From assembly GCF_022267315.1 (NCBI RefSeq), contig NZ_JAIKLE010000014.1:62001-126000 (forward strand): a stretch of 64,000 nt of DNA, read 5' to 3'. Position 1 is the first letter of the stretch, and each line of letters starts with the position of its first letter. The notes below the pieces were generated by a model, which saw only the letters and a program-made list of their open reading frames with translations, did not search any database and had not been told where the DNA came from. The position numbers were made by a program, and so were the translations under genes. Below, in pieces: positions 17,933 through 27,962 of this stretch. The DNA comes from Maribellus maritimus (GTDB taxonomy: Bacteria > Bacteroidota > Bacteroidia > Bacteroidales > Prolixibacteraceae).

Positions 17933-18469
17933 TCAGTTTATCAGCAATATCGCAACCCGGTTTATTTCCGACGGGTTTTCTGAAATTACATTTATATCCA
18001 TTCCAATGTTTCTAATGGTTTGGTAAACATCTACGGCGAAACTTTCGGGGCTGGGCCTCGATTTTTTTTTGTCTTTACAATCGGAGCGGTTTCCCGGGCA
18101 TTCTTTGCATAAGGTGCAGCAGGTTTGGTTGAGCAAGAAAGTTTTTTGATGTCCCAGCAGGAAAACGGCCTTTTCTGTTTCCAGTAATTTATTGGTCATT
18201 TCCCGCGACCACTCCGATGGGTAAGCGTTCTTATCTGCAAATTTGGTGAGTTTTATAATTACTCCGCTTTTGTATTCTTTGAAAAACTTCTCACATTCGC
18301 TCACAGTGGGTGTATTGGGCGGACAGGTTCCCAGTCCGTAATCGCTGCACCCGAAGGTACATTTTACCCGCACCCACCGTGCAACTACAATGTCTTTCGG
18401 ATTTATCCATTTATAATCGGCAAAACCCTGCCGCTGTATAATTGATTCGATTTCTTTTTTGGTTGTCAT
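17933..18469 (-). CDS. DUF2284 domain-containing cysteine-rich metal-binding protein
   Basis: 178 residues. Cysteine clusters match DUF2284: CTFGCSDYGLGTCPPN in the N-terminal third and CCTLCKECPGNRSDC in the middle, followed by RPSPESFAVDVYQTIRNIG. The cysteine arrangement suggests Fe-S or other metal binding; the cellular role is unknown. It is cytosolic, with no signal peptide. It shares only orientation with its neighbours. Confidence 0.8.
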   Translation of the reverse strand: MTTKKEIESIIQRQGFADYKWINPKDIVVARWVRVKCTFGCSDYGLGTCPPNTPTVSECEKFFKEYKSGVIIKLTKFADKNAYPSEWSREMTNKLLETEKAVFLLGHQKTFLLNQTCCTLCKECPGNRSDCKDKKKSRPSPESFAVDVYQTIRNIGMDINVISENPSEINRVAILLIN

Positions 18470-18568
18470 TTGGGGAACGATTAGTTAAGGTTTGTTGAAC
18501 AGGTTTTAACCTCTGGTTTTATTTTTAATTATAACACATACGATACAAGTGTGCGGTAGCGAAGTTTT

Positions 18569-19516
18569 CTATTCATCTGGGGTTAATAGCAGGTTCTCAA
18601 AAGTATCAATTTGGATTTTTTTTATAGTAATTGTTCCATCAAATGGAATAGGAATATCCATGCTTGTTCCAAATAACTTCTTCCATTCCTCAAATTGTAA
18701 AGGTGGATCAATTCCATTGGGGAGGTTGATTGGAGCCTTATCAGTAAAATAAGATTTTGATAGTTGCTCTTTTTTTAAATTATGAGCGTTTTTGAAATCG
18801 ACTCTTTCCAAATATACACCCTTAAAATCAACATCAAGTAAATCAGCATTACTCAAGTTAGCATAACTTAAATTAGCATAGCTCAAATCTGCAGAGCATA
18901 AATCCGCAAAACTCAAATTTGCACGAATAAGATTTGCATGGTTTAAATCTGCATCCATAAAATACGCATAACTTAAATTTGCTTCGCACAAATATGCATG
19001 ACTTAAATTAGCATGACTCAAGCCTGCATTTTCCATATCAGCGCAACATAAATAAGCATCACTCAAATCGGCGCCAAATAATTCCGCTAAATGTAAACTA
19101 TCTCTCCAATTCTCAATAGTTGTTTTCATTATGTCAACACCTTCAGGATAAATAGTATCCACAAATAATGATCGAAAAACTGTTAAAGGTTTTTTAATGT
19201 CCGGTTTTAAAGGACATGATAATTGTTGTATTTCAGCAATCTTTGGGAAGGCGTTTTTATAAAGAGGCGTTGATAACTGAGTAAATATTGAGCTAATTCT
19301 ATTTTCGATTAAATCAATTCTATTTTCATACCGTTGAGATGAAATACCGAATAAGGCTATATAAAGACCAATAATCCAAAAAGAGAATGTACTCGGTTTC
19401 TTTTTTTTTGTTTCCTTTTCAACAGGCCAAATTATATTTTCCCAAAGATGTCGAATACCGGAGAAACTATAAAGAAAGTATATAGTTGATTTAATATTGT
19501 TCAAAAGTCGATTCAT
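18569..19516 (-). CDS. Membrane-anchored pentapeptide-repeat protein
   Basis: 315 residues. One hydrophobic segment (FSFWIIGLYIALFGISS) lies near 45-60. A run of A(D/N)LxxAxL pentapeptide repeats occupies about 147-245, for example ANLSHAYLCEANLSYAYFMD, forming a right-handed quadrilateral beta-helix. No enzymatic domain is visible. The roughly 100-residue linker between membrane segment and helix has no recognised family. Some pentapeptide proteins protect DNA gyrase, but nothing here ties this one to that role. The periodic 15-base pattern in the DNA comes from these repeats. Confidence 0.8.
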   Translation of the reverse strand: MNRLLNNIKSTIYFLYSFSGIRHLWENIIWPVEKETKKKKPSTFSFWIIGLYIALFGISSQRYENRIDLIENRISSIFTQLSTPLYKNAFPKIAEIQQLSCPLKPDIKKPLTVFRSLFVDTIYPEGVDIMKTTIENWRDSLHLAELFGADLSDAYLCCADMENAGLSHANLSHAYLCEANLSYAYFMDADLNHANLIRANLSFADLCSADLSYANLSYANLSNADLLDVDFKGVYLERVDFKNAHNLKKEQLSKSYFTDKAPINLPNGIDPPLQFEEWKKLFGTSMDIPIPFDGTITIKKIQIDTFENLLLTPDE

Positions 19517-19667
19517 TTGTTAATTCTATATGGATTAATTTAAATTTTTGGACTTATTTATCTCTGTCATTTAATATGATTCTAATTTTTGAGGCATGCG
19601 ATTTAAATTTGGCTGTCTATTATTCAATTAAAAGTAGCAAACCTTTTCAGTAAAAGCAAACATTTGT

Positions 19668-20372
19668 TTATGTCTCAACAGCTTCTTTTTCAGATATATA
19701 TTTTTGTGTCCACGGGCAGAAAACCAGACATTTTATACAGGTTGTACATTGGTTTACATCGATAATCTTTTCGCGTTCCAGTCCGGGTTTCCAGTTGTTT
19801 CCATGTAAAGCACCGTCGGTACAAACATCTACACAAACTTTACAATTTCCACAGGAAGATGTTGGCAGAGGAAAAGCTTTGGTTTTTAATGGTGCGTCGG
19901 TTAACACTGTACACATGGAAATGGCGCTTCCAAACTCCCGGGTTACCAACAGATTGTGTTTGCCAATCCACCCCAGTCCGGCCAGGAGGGCAACGGTTTT
20001 GTGGGGCAGGGGAGTGCGGTTGTTGTTAAAATCATAAAACCCCGTGTCAGCAATGTTTTTCTCCGATTGTGAATAGGCTCTGTAGCCCTTATTCGTGAGA
20101 AAAACTGCCATAAAATCGGCTAATGCATCGGTTTGTTTTTCTTTTATTTCGAACTCGTCGTTTTTAACAATTTTAGTTCGAATTTTTTCCGCAACATAAT
20201 CGGGATTGAGCGTAAGCTCTCCAAGATATTTGCGCGATAAAATCATTCCAACTAAAATGGCAACAGGAAAATTTTTATTGTGCTTTTTATGCAGATGCGA
20301 AATATCAACAAAATGAACAAGATCTGCTCCACGGGATTTTAGTTCATTTTGAATTTCATTTTCAAGGTTCAT
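19668..20372 (-). CDS. QueG-like protein with double [4Fe-4S] domain
   Basis: 234 residues. The C-terminal part has two ferredoxin-type clusters, CGNCKVCVDVCTDGALHG and CTTCIKCLVFCPWT, preceded by AGLGWIGKHNLLVTREFGSA, as in epoxyqueuosine reductase. It is much shorter than typical QueG (above 300 residues) and lacks the C-terminal HEAT-like part, so it is probably a paralogue in some other corrinoid or reductive role rather than QueG. It is cytosolic and transcribed alone. Confidence 0.75.
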   Translation of the reverse strand: MNLENEIQNELKSRGADLVHFVDISHLHKKHNKNFPVAILVGMILSRKYLGELTLNPDYVAEKIRTKIVKNDEFEIKEKQTDALADFMAVFLTNKGYRAYSQSEKNIADTGFYDFNNNRTPLPHKTVALLAGLGWIGKHNLLVTREFGSAISMCTVLTDAPLKTKAFPLPTSSCGNCKVCVDVCTDGALHGNNWKPGLEREKIIDVNQCTTCIKCLVFCPWTQKYISEKEAVET

Positions 20373-20562
20373 CAGGCTGTTTTTTCAGCAATAAAAGTAG
20401 TTGTTGCCATTTATAATTACAAACTCAGATTTATTCGTTCATATTTTATGACACATAAGCGGGGAAACTTCTTTTGTTTTGTTTATCTTTTCTTTTGATA
20501 AACATAAGGGGTATAAACGGGGTTTATATCAGGCAAAATATTCCAATTAAAACGACCGGCTA

Positions 20563-21858
20563 ATGCATAGATCTAATTTCAAATGGGCTTTTTTTTCATA
20601 TGGACATAATCTGGGCGATTTTACACGTGCTCTGGAAACCGCAATTGGTATGAAAAGAACAGGAGCCAGGGTAAAATTTTTTAATCATGGCGGGATACAC
20701 AATAAGTATATTGCAGAAGCCGGAATTGATGAGAAAAATCTTCAGCCTGAACTGACGTGGGAGCAGCATAAGGTTATAATGGATATTAACCGTTATAAAG
20801 CTGCTGTTGGGACACCTCTTCCGATATCAAAAGAACAATGGATAAAAATGGCCGAGGCCGATTTAAAAGCTTTTGGCGATTTTCAGCCAGATGGTGTATA
20901 TGCCGGGTTAAACCTGAGTTGTATGATATCGGTTCCGTATGCCAAATTGCCTATGGTTACGCAGGTGCCAACGGTCAATTGTCCGGCTTTTATTCACCAC
21001 GAAATGTATAATATGCCCAATACGATGGAGCGGAATTTTTTTATGCGGCATATTTTACCCGGTATAGTCAAACGGAAAATTATGAAGAAAGTGTTGCTGG
21101 GCGATTCTGCCAAAGCATCGCTTACTACTTTTAATGAGGCAAGGGCACATTTTGGATTAAAACCAATTTATAATATTACTGATTTGTTTCGAGGCGACAT
21201 TACTTTGTTGCCGGATTTACCCGTATTAAGTGGTTTGGCTGAAGATGATCTCACTCCCGGATATTATTATACAGGGCCTATATTTTCAAGGATTGATTTT
21301 TTACTTGATAACAGAATAAAAAAAGTATTTGCCCGGCCCGGTATCAATGTTTATTGTTCGCTCGGAAGTTCGGGATATCCGGAAACACTCAAATTGATTG
21401 TAAAAGCGTTAAGAAAAAATCCTGATTTAAATATAGTTTGTTCTACTACCACGATTATTGATCCTCATGAACTCGGAAGATCAGCAGACAACTTTTTTGC
21501 CACCCGCTTTTTGCCCGCTGCTCAGGTAAGTGAAATGGCTGATGTAGCTGTTCTTCATGGCGGGCAGGGAACCATCCAAACGGCTGCCTGGGCAGGAACA
21601 CCGTTTGTAGGCATCGGTTTTCAGGCAGAACAACAGGCCAATATCGATGGGATTGCACGCAAAGGAATGGCGATTCGGATTCCGCTCTATGCCGTCTCGG
21701 AGAAACGGATTTTAAAAACAGTAAAAGAGATCTCAAAAGAAAAGTACCGGAGAAAAGCAGCAAACATACGGAAACAGGTTCGGGCTGTAGATGGAGTTCA
21801 GAGATCGGTGGAACTGATGAATAAATTAGTAGAGGGATCTCTGCCGGAGAGTCGCTGA
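20563..21858 (+). CDS. GT1/MGT-type glycosyltransferase
   Basis: 431 residues with a two-domain GT-B layout. The N-terminal acceptor domain starts WAFFSYGHNLGDFTRALETA. The C-terminal nucleotide-sugar domain contains VYCSLGSSGYPE, then LHGGQGTIQTAAWAGTPFVG, which is the donor-binding HGGxGT signature of UDP-glycosyltransferases and macrolide-type glycosyltransferases. Acceptor and sugar are unknown. It stands alone, convergent with the TlpA-like gene downstream. Confidence 0.8.
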   Translation: MHRSNFKWAFFSYGHNLGDFTRALETAIGMKRTGARVKFFNHGGIHNKYIAEAGIDEKNLQPELTWEQHKVIMDINRYKAAVGTPLPISKEQWIKMAEADLKAFGDFQPDGVYAGLNLSCMISVPYAKLPMVTQVPTVNCPAFIHHEMYNMPNTMERNFFMRHILPGIVKRKIMKKVLLGDSAKASLTTFNEARAHFGLKPIYNITDLFRGDITLLPDLPVLSGLAEDDLTPGYYYTGPIFSRIDFLLDNRIKKVFARPGINVYCSLGSSGYPETLKLIVKALRKNPDLNIVCSTTTIIDPHELGRSADNFFATRFLPAAQVSEMADVAVLHGGQGTIQTAAWAGTPFVGIGFQAEQQANIDGIARKGMAIRIPLYAVSEKRILKTVKEISKEKYRRKAANIRKQVRAVDGVQRSVELMNKLVEGSLPESR

Positions 21859-21919
21859 AATGTGCCCCCGGCTTGTTACCCGCTTTTATTTAAACAATAC
21901 ATCAAAAAGTCGTATTTTA

Positions 21920-23317
21920 TTACAAACTTAGTCCGGCCAGATCTTTTGTTGTAACAGGCATGGCGATAATTTTCCGGTTTTTATCGATGATAAACAAAGT
22001 AGGTGTGGCGTAAATGTTGTAATCGGTCGCTACTTGCCCGTCCCATTCTTGTAAATCGGAAACGTTAAACCATGCGCCGGTTTTTAGATTTGCTATTGCA
22101 TTTTTCCATTCTTCAGCTGAGGTATCAAGTGAAATAGCAACTGTTTCAACAGGAGTATTTTGTTGTTTTATCCAGCTTTTGATGTAGGGAATCATTTCGT
22201 TGCAATGCGGGCACCAACTTGCCCAAAACAACAATAAGGTTTTCTCTTTTTGTACTTCGGAAAGTGTAACCGGATCACCGTTAATGTCGTTGAGTGTAAA
22301 ATCGGGAACTGAAGTTCCGGGGCTCATCTTATACGATAACAGTTTTCTTTCCAGCGTTGTTTTTTCGTCTGTTTTACAAACCGTCTCCGCATAATTTTCG
22401 CCGATGTAAGAAAGGACATTACCCATCTGTAAAACCTCAAAACCATGAATTAAATAATCGAGAATAAATTCATACACTTTTGGATTTTGATTTGTTGCCG
22501 GAAGAATTATATCCACAGCTTTTTTATATTCATTTTCACGTTGTACCGGCGTATAATTTTTTTGATTAAAGCTTACCAGGTAACTAAAAATAATGTCGGT
22601 ATACACCTGTGAGTAAATCAGTGTATCGTTTGCAAAATTTTTGTTTTTTAAGTATTCTGTTTGAAATATCTTTTTTCGAAGTTCCGGGCTTAGGTAGCCA
22701 TCCAGAAAAGGTTCTCTAAAAAGCAGGATCATTCTTGAAGCCAGCAGCTGGTTGTTTTTATCTGTAATTTCAGTAATAAATTCATCACGCCGTTTTTGTA
22801 ATCGGTTATAATTTTCGATGGAAGCGGCCAATTTTTCAGAACTGTTTTTACCGGAGTAATAGTCTACCTCCTTCTCAAGGGTGTTTAATTCTTCCCTGAA
22901 TAAAATTTCCCGTCTTTTGAACTCATGCCATACCCTGTTTTCTTCCGATAAAATTACCTGCAGCCTATCTTCCGGCGCATTAAAGTCGGTTTTCAGAATG
23001 ATATTCTCACCGTTAAAAATAAGATCGAGTTGTTGGGGAGCTTCATTCATGACTTTAGCAACCAGGGTTTGGCCAAGAATTAAACGGTATACTCCCGTAT
23101 GTGTATTTCCCGGAAAGGTAAACCTGACTACGTTGTTTTCTGCCTGTGCACTGTCAATTGGAGTGAATTTATCGCCCTTTACCTCACCTAAAGTAATTAG
23201 ATTATCCGGTTGATTTTCAATCGTGATTTCCAGTGTAAAGTCTTGTGCTAATAGCTGACTTGAAAAAAACAAAATCGATGTAAGGCAAGTTAAAATATGA
23301 ATTAGGTTTTTATTCAT
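21920..23317 (-). CDS. TlpA-like thioredoxin-fold protein, exported
   Basis: 465 residues with a signal peptide ending near QLLAQ. The N-terminal half (FTLEITIENQPDNLITLG ... GVYRLILGQT) resembles the DUF4369-type beta domain of Bacteroidota periplasmic thioredoxins. The C-terminal third is an AhpC/TSA-thioredoxin fold with LLFWASWCPHCNEM, giving an active CxxC. It is likely a periplasmic thiol-disulfide reductase. A coiled-coil-like charged stretch (EFKRREILFREELNTLEKEV) links the two. Confidence 0.85.
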   Translation of the reverse strand: MNKNLIHILTCLTSILFFSSQLLAQDFTLEITIENQPDNLITLGEVKGDKFTPIDSAQAENNVVRFTFPGNTHTGVYRLILGQTLVAKVMNEAPQQLDLIFNGENIILKTDFNAPEDRLQVILSEENRVWHEFKRREILFREELNTLEKEVDYYSGKNSSEKLAASIENYNRLQKRRDEFITEITDKNNQLLASRMILLFREPFLDGYLSPELRKKIFQTEYLKNKNFANDTLIYSQVYTDIIFSYLVSFNQKNYTPVQRENEYKKAVDIILPATNQNPKVYEFILDYLIHGFEVLQMGNVLSYIGENYAETVCKTDEKTTLERKLLSYKMSPGTSVPDFTLNDINGDPVTLSEVQKEKTLLLFWASWCPHCNEMIPYIKSWIKQQNTPVETVAISLDTSAEEWKNAIANLKTGAWFNVSDLQEWDGQVATDYNIYATPTLFIIDKNRKIIAMPVTTKDLAGLSL

Positions 23318-23472
23318 TGAACAAGGATTAGGACGCTAAATTTAGCAAAAACATATAAATTTCTCCGAAGTAGAATTATTTTAACTGTTTTTAAGCCTTC
23401 AAATGCAGGGAAAGTCAGGCGGAAAATAATATTTTGCCTACTTTTACTGAAACCGTTATTCTTCTGCAAAAA

Positions 23473-24861
23473 ATGAAAAAGATACGAAAACTGTCAATTT
23501 TAGTTATCTCTGTATTTATTGGTTTTTATCATTCAGCAGTAGCCAGTATTTCGCTTCCTGAGATATTTTCAGATAATATGGTACTTCAGCAAAACGCAGA
23601 AGTCAAATTCTGGGGCTGGGCAAAACCGGGCGAGACTGTAGCTATAAAAGGTGACTGGATGGACGAATCAAAGTCGATCAAAGTAGAAAGTCAGGGAACC
23701 TGGGAAATAGAACTGAAAACGCCGGGGGCTGGAGGCCCCTATAACATCGCAATAGAAGGTTACAACAAAATTGTACTCAAAAATGTCCTCGTTGGCGAAG
23801 TCTGGTTATGTTCCGGTCAATCGAATATGGAATGGACCGCGATGGCAGGTATTAACAATCGCGATGAAGAAATTGCCGCAGCTGATTATCCCGAAATACG
23901 TCTTTTTACTGTGCAGAACAGTTCTTCGCTTTATCCACAGGAACATTGTACAGGAGTATGGAAAGCATGTTCGCCGGAAACCATGAAAGATTTTAGTGCT
24001 GTTGCATATTTTTTTGGACGACAGCTCCAAAAAGAGATGGGGGTTCCGGTAGGTTTAATTAATTCTAGTTGGGGAGGAACACCAGCCGAAGCATGGATGC
24101 CGGAGAAAGTTATTAAGAACGATGATTTTCTGCAGACCGCCGCTGCTTTAAAAAAAACTGTTCCCTGGGGACCTGTTGAACCAGGACGAATTTATAACGC
24201 AATGATTTTTCCGCTTATTCCTTTTCGTATTGCAGGAGTGTTGTGGTATCAGGGCGAAGCAAATACCATAAACGGCTATGCCTATACCAGGTTATTGTCA
24301 AATTTAATCGCAAGCTGGCGGAACAACTGGGGATATAATTTTCCTTTTTATTTTGCTCAGATTGCACCTTACAAATATGGAAAACCGCTGGAGGGAGTCA
24401 TAGTCAGAGAGGCACAGAGAAAAACCCTGGAGGAAGTTGAAAATACAGGAATGGTAGTACTTAGCGATATTGGTGATACAACCAATATTCATCCTAAAAA
24501 TAAACAGGATGTGGGCTTGCGATTTGCAAATATGGCTTTAAACCGCTATTATGAAACCGAAAAAATAGAAGATTCCGGTCCACTTTTTAAATCGATAGAG
24601 ATCGACAAAAACAAAGCGTTAATCTCTTTTGAACACGCTACTGGATTATATGCGAAAGGCAATAGTTTAAATTGTTTTGAAATTGCGGGCGATGATAATG
24701 TATATTACCCCGCAGTTGCCAAGATTAAGGGAGAGCAGGTTATTATTCAGTCAAAAAAAGTAAAAGAGCCTGTGAATGTTCGGTTTGCGTGGCGGAATAC
24801 TGCAACTCCAAATTTATTTAACGGAGCGGGTTTACCGGCGTCGTGTTTTTGTACTGAGTAA
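23473..24861 (+). CDS. Sialate O-acetylesterase family protein
   Basis: 462 residues with a signal peptide (cleavage near HSAVAS). WLCSGQSNMEW places the SGNH-type nucleophile at Ser116, and GGTPAEAWMP and LWYQGEAN are further family blocks. The family deacetylates O-acetylated sialic acids or other acetylated sugars and xylans, in the periplasm or at the surface. The ATG at 23473 is chosen over a start at 23434 because it opens directly on the signal peptide. It ends directly against the convergent LytTR gene, without a gap. Confidence 0.85.
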   Translation: MKKIRKLSILVISVFIGFYHSAVASISLPEIFSDNMVLQQNAEVKFWGWAKPGETVAIKGDWMDESKSIKVESQGTWEIELKTPGAGGPYNIAIEGYNKIVLKNVLVGEVWLCSGQSNMEWTAMAGINNRDEEIAAADYPEIRLFTVQNSSSLYPQEHCTGVWKACSPETMKDFSAVAYFFGRQLQKEMGVPVGLINSSWGGTPAEAWMPEKVIKNDDFLQTAAALKKTVPWGPVEPGRIYNAMIFPLIPFRIAGVLWYQGEANTINGYAYTRLLSNLIASWRNNWGYNFPFYFAQIAPYKYGKPLEGVIVREAQRKTLEEVENTGMVVLSDIGDTTNIHPKNKQDVGLRFANMALNRYYETEKIEDSGPLFKSIEIDKNKALISFEHATGLYAKGNSLNCFEIAGDDNVYYPAVAKIKGEQVIIQSKKVKEPVNVRFAWRNTATPNLFNGAGLPASCFCTE

Positions 24862-25575
24862 TTATAAAAAATTTTTATCGAGGAATTCCTGAAATTTATC
24901 TTTGTATTGTTCGCTTACCGGAATGTAGGTTTTCCCAAAAACAATCCTGCTGCGTTCTATGGTTTCAATCTTTTCGAGGTTAACAATGTAGGAACGATGT
25001 ACACGCATAAATTTTTCGGAGGGAAGTTTTGCTTCCAACGCCTTTAACGTATTTAGCGAAAGAATCGGTTTGGTTTCGTTTTGAAGATAAACTTTCACAT
25101 AATCTTTTAACCCCTCAATATATTTGATTTCGTTAAAATTTATTCGCCGTATTTTATATTCCGATTTTAAAAACAAAAATTCGTTATTGGCTTCAACTTT
25201 TTCGTGCGACTGCTTTTCGAGGCCAATCAATTTTTGTGCTTTTTTTGCGGCTGTCAGGAATTCTTCATAATTAAAAGGTTTAAGCAGGTAATCCACAGCC
25301 TCAAGCTTAAACCCTTCAAGTGCATATTTTTCATAGGCGGTTGTAAAAATAATTTTTGGCCGGTTTTGAAGAATACGCGTAAATTCAATTCCCGAAAGGT
25401 CGGGCATGTGAATATCGAGGAAAATTAAATCAACGCTTTTATTGTTGAGAAAATCCATTGCATCCAACGGATTATCAAAAGTATCAACCAGTTCCAGAAA
25501 AGGTGTTTTCGAAATATAACCTTCAACCAACTGCAGGGCGAGGGGTTCATCGTCGATAGCAATGGTTCGTATCAT
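24862..25575 (-). CDS. LytTR family response regulator
   Basis: 237 residues. A receiver domain has Asp8/Asp9, phosphoacceptor Asp54 in FLDIHMPDLSG and Lys104-region TTAYEKYALEGF. A LytTR DNA-binding domain follows (FLKSEYKIRRINFNEIKYIEG ... MRVHRSYIVNLEKI). It is the last gene of the tolC-macAB block, one base after the kinase stop codon, and is the probable regulator of that block through direct repeats upstream of tolC. Confidence 0.92.
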   Translation of the reverse strand: MIRTIAIDDEPLALQLVEGYISKTPFLELVDTFDNPLDAMDFLNNKSVDLIFLDIHMPDLSGIEFTRILQNRPKIIFTTAYEKYALEGFKLEAVDYLLKPFNYEEFLTAAKKAQKLIGLEKQSHEKVEANNEFLFLKSEYKIRRINFNEIKYIEGLKDYVKVYLQNETKPILSLNTLKALEAKLPSEKFMRVHRSYIVNLEKIETIERSRIVFGKTYIPVSEQYKDKFQEFLDKNFL

Positions 25576-25576
25576 A

Positions 25577-26662
25577 TCAGCAGTCTTTTAAATCAATTTC
25601 AAGTGAAACATCAAATTCCTTTTCTGTAGGCTCAATGGTTAAAACATATTTATCAGGAAAAATCAGGTTCAACCGTTTTTTTACATTTTCCAATCCGATA
25701 CCGGAATGATTTTCATTAATTTCCTTGTCGGCTTGTCTTCCAATACTGTTTTTACAAGTAAACAAAATTTTACAATCGTCAACTTTCATAGCGATGTAAA
25801 TAAACGATTTCTCGCGGTAACTGATGCCGTGTTTAAATGCATTTTCAATAAACGGAATAAACAGCAGCGGCGGAACTTTCAGATTATTATCGTTTGCCGG
25901 AAGATCTACCTGAAGGTCGACTTTTCGGGAAAGCCGCAACCGCATCAGGTCAATATAATGATTCAGAAAATTTATTTCGTGGCTCAGTTGCGTTAAGCCA
26001 CTTTCTGATTCATACAACAGGTAACGCATCAAACGCGAAAGCTTCATCACTGCTTCCTGGGCGTCGGTTGTGTTTATTTCAATAAGTGAATAAATATTAT
26101 TGAGCGTATTAAAGAAAAAATGCGGACTCACCTGGTTCTTCAGAAACGCCAGTTCGGAGTGTAATTTTTCTTTTTCCAATTCTTTCTGTCGTTTTTCACT
26201 GGCCGAATGTTTTTCTATTACCCTAAGCCCCAGCGAAAATACTGTAATAATAATTGAAACGATACTATACTGGTAGGTTTGGAACAATCGAAAAGGTGGT
26301 CGTCTGCGTCTTTCACGTGTCAGGTTTTCAACGCCTTCCCTGATAGCCCGTTCTCTTTCAGGATTGTGGTCAAAGCTATTGATATAAATAAAAACAAAAT
26401 AAAAGCCAATAATCAGGGCCGCTGCAACAATAAAATACACCGTTTTTTTCTCTTTGAAATAAAACCGGGGCACCAGCCACAAGTAATTGAAATAGAAGAT
26501 AAAACCAAAAACTGCTGCTGAGAGGTATAAATCCCAGGGAATAAAGTCGATGTTTCCCCTGTATCGTCTGATGATTATTTGCGGCAAAATAAGCAGTATA
26601 AACCAGGCGAGAAAGTGAAGCAATACGGGAAGTCCTTTTTTTCTAACAGTTGAAATATTCAT
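25577..26662 (-). CDS. LytS-like sensor histidine kinase
   Basis: 361 residues. Four hydrophobic segments lie in the first 170 residues, followed by a His_kinase domain: FLKNQVSPHFFFNTLNNIYSL carries the phosphorylated His, and HSGIGLENVKKRL is the ATP-lid region. This architecture pairs with LytTR regulators, and the cognate regulator follows immediately. There is no separate periplasmic sensor domain, so it probably senses within the membrane. It sits directly behind an efflux operon, suggesting that the system senses the transported compound or envelope stress. Confidence 0.92.
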   Translation of the reverse strand: MNISTVRKKGLPVLLHFLAWFILLILPQIIIRRYRGNIDFIPWDLYLSAAVFGFIFYFNYLWLVPRFYFKEKKTVYFIVAAALIIGFYFVFIYINSFDHNPERERAIREGVENLTRERRRRPPFRLFQTYQYSIVSIIITVFSLGLRVIEKHSASEKRQKELEKEKLHSELAFLKNQVSPHFFFNTLNNIYSLIEINTTDAQEAVMKLSRLMRYLLYESESGLTQLSHEINFLNHYIDLMRLRLSRKVDLQVDLPANDNNLKVPPLLFIPFIENAFKHGISYREKSFIYIAMKVDDCKILFTCKNSIGRQADKEINENHSGIGLENVKKRLNLIFPDKYVLTIEPTEKEFDVSLEIDLKDC

Positions 26663-26729
26663 TTTTGTGTTTTTTACCTCGAAACAAAAATAACTTTTTC
26701 CATGGGTTATCTCTGTTTTTCAGGTTATT

Positions 26730-27950
26730 TTACTCATGTCTCAAAGCATCAATCGGGTTAAGGCCGGCAGCTTTTCGTGCCGGATACCATCCAAAGAAAA
26801 TACCAATTACCGAACAAACCAGGAACGAAACGGCAATTGCCTGTGTCATAATCACCATGGGGAAATTTAACAGCGTGGTTGCCACATACGAAATCAGAAG
26901 TCCGAATATGATCCCGATAATTCCACCAACAATACTTAAAAGCACTGCTTCAATCAGAAACTGCGCCAGGATGTCGATGCCACGTCCGCCAACCGACATG
27001 CGCAACCCGATTTCCTTTGTTCTTTCCGTAACCGAAACATACATAATATTCATAATTCCGATACCCCCCACCAAAAGCGAAATACCGGCAATGGCGCCTA
27101 AAAGCATGGTCAGCATATCGCTGATGGATGAAAATGTTTCCACCATTTCAGCCTGCGAACGTACCTGGAAATCATCCGCTTCGCTTTCTCTAAGTTTGTG
27201 TTCTCTTCGTAAAATGGTTTCAATTTCGTCAATGGCTACATCCGATTTTTCTTCACTCACTGCCGAAGCATAAATTGATTGGATATGCGTGATTGCCAGC
27301 ATTCTTCTTTGAACCGAAGTGTAGGGTGCAATCAACATGTCGTCCTGGTCCATTCCCATTCCGTTTTCTCCTTTTTCTTTTAATACGCCAATAATCTTAA
27401 GCGGAATTCCTTTAAAACGAATGGTTTGCCCCACTGGATCAACATTGTCTTCAAACAGATTTTCCACAACGGTTTGCCCCACCAGGCATACTTTGGCAAG
27501 CGATTTTATTTCCCGTTCGGTAAAAATCCGGCCGTCTTCAATTTCATATTTTCGAATATCAAGGTAATTTGCATTCACACCATAAATAGAAGTGGGCCAG
27601 TTTTTATTTCCATTTACAGCCTGTCCGCTCGAACTCACTTGGGGTGAAACAGCAGAAATATTTACAGCTTCTTTTTTTATCGCTTCAATATCTGAAATTT
27701 GCAATGATTCTGTATCGGAATTTCCCATCATTACGCCACCACGTCGTTCCGTGCCAGGCCGAATCATAATCATATTTGTGCCCATATCCGACATTTCTTC
27801 CTGTATGCTTTTTTTGGACCCTTCGCCAATAGAAAGCATTCCGATTACTGAACCCACGCCAATAATAATCCCCAGCATCGTAAGAATCGCTCTGAATTTA
27901 TTTCTTTTCAGAGCATTGGTTGCAATTTTTGTAAGATTTTTATAGTTCAT
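26730..27950 (-). CDS. MacB-type ABC transporter permease
   Basis: 406 residues. An N-terminal membrane helix (LTMLGIIIGVGSVIGMLSIG) is followed by a large periplasmic MacB_PCD domain and three C-terminal membrane helices (ending GIFFGWYPARKAAGLNPIDALRHE), the FtsX/MacB layout. It works with the separate ATPase at 27963 and the adaptor at 28757. Macrolide-type exporters of this class move antibiotics, peptides or lipoprotein-like substrates from periplasm to TolC; the substrate is unknown here. Confidence 0.9.
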   Translation of the reverse strand: MNYKNLTKIATNALKRNKFRAILTMLGIIIGVGSVIGMLSIGEGSKKSIQEEMSDMGTNMIMIRPGTERRGGVMMGNSDTESLQISDIEAIKKEAVNISAVSPQVSSSGQAVNGNKNWPTSIYGVNANYLDIRKYEIEDGRIFTEREIKSLAKVCLVGQTVVENLFEDNVDPVGQTIRFKGIPLKIIGVLKEKGENGMGMDQDDMLIAPYTSVQRRMLAITHIQSIYASAVSEEKSDVAIDEIETILRREHKLRESEADDFQVRSQAEMVETFSSISDMLTMLLGAIAGISLLVGGIGIMNIMYVSVTERTKEIGLRMSVGGRGIDILAQFLIEAVLLSIVGGIIGIIFGLLISYVATTLLNFPMVIMTQAIAVSFLVCSVIGIFFGWYPARKAAGLNPIDALRHE

Positions 27951-27962
27951 TTTCTGATAATT

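Noticed and set aside
18830-19080. Regular short repeats with 15-base spacing, at first sight a repeat array
   Set aside because: They are codons of the pentapeptide-repeat protein on the minus strand and vary in sequence as expected for a coding beta-helix; no CRISPR-like repeats and spacers.
26650-27273. A 207-codon open frame on the plus strand
   Set aside because: It lies opposite the MacB permease gene, which has full family similarity; the plus frame has no recognisable domain.
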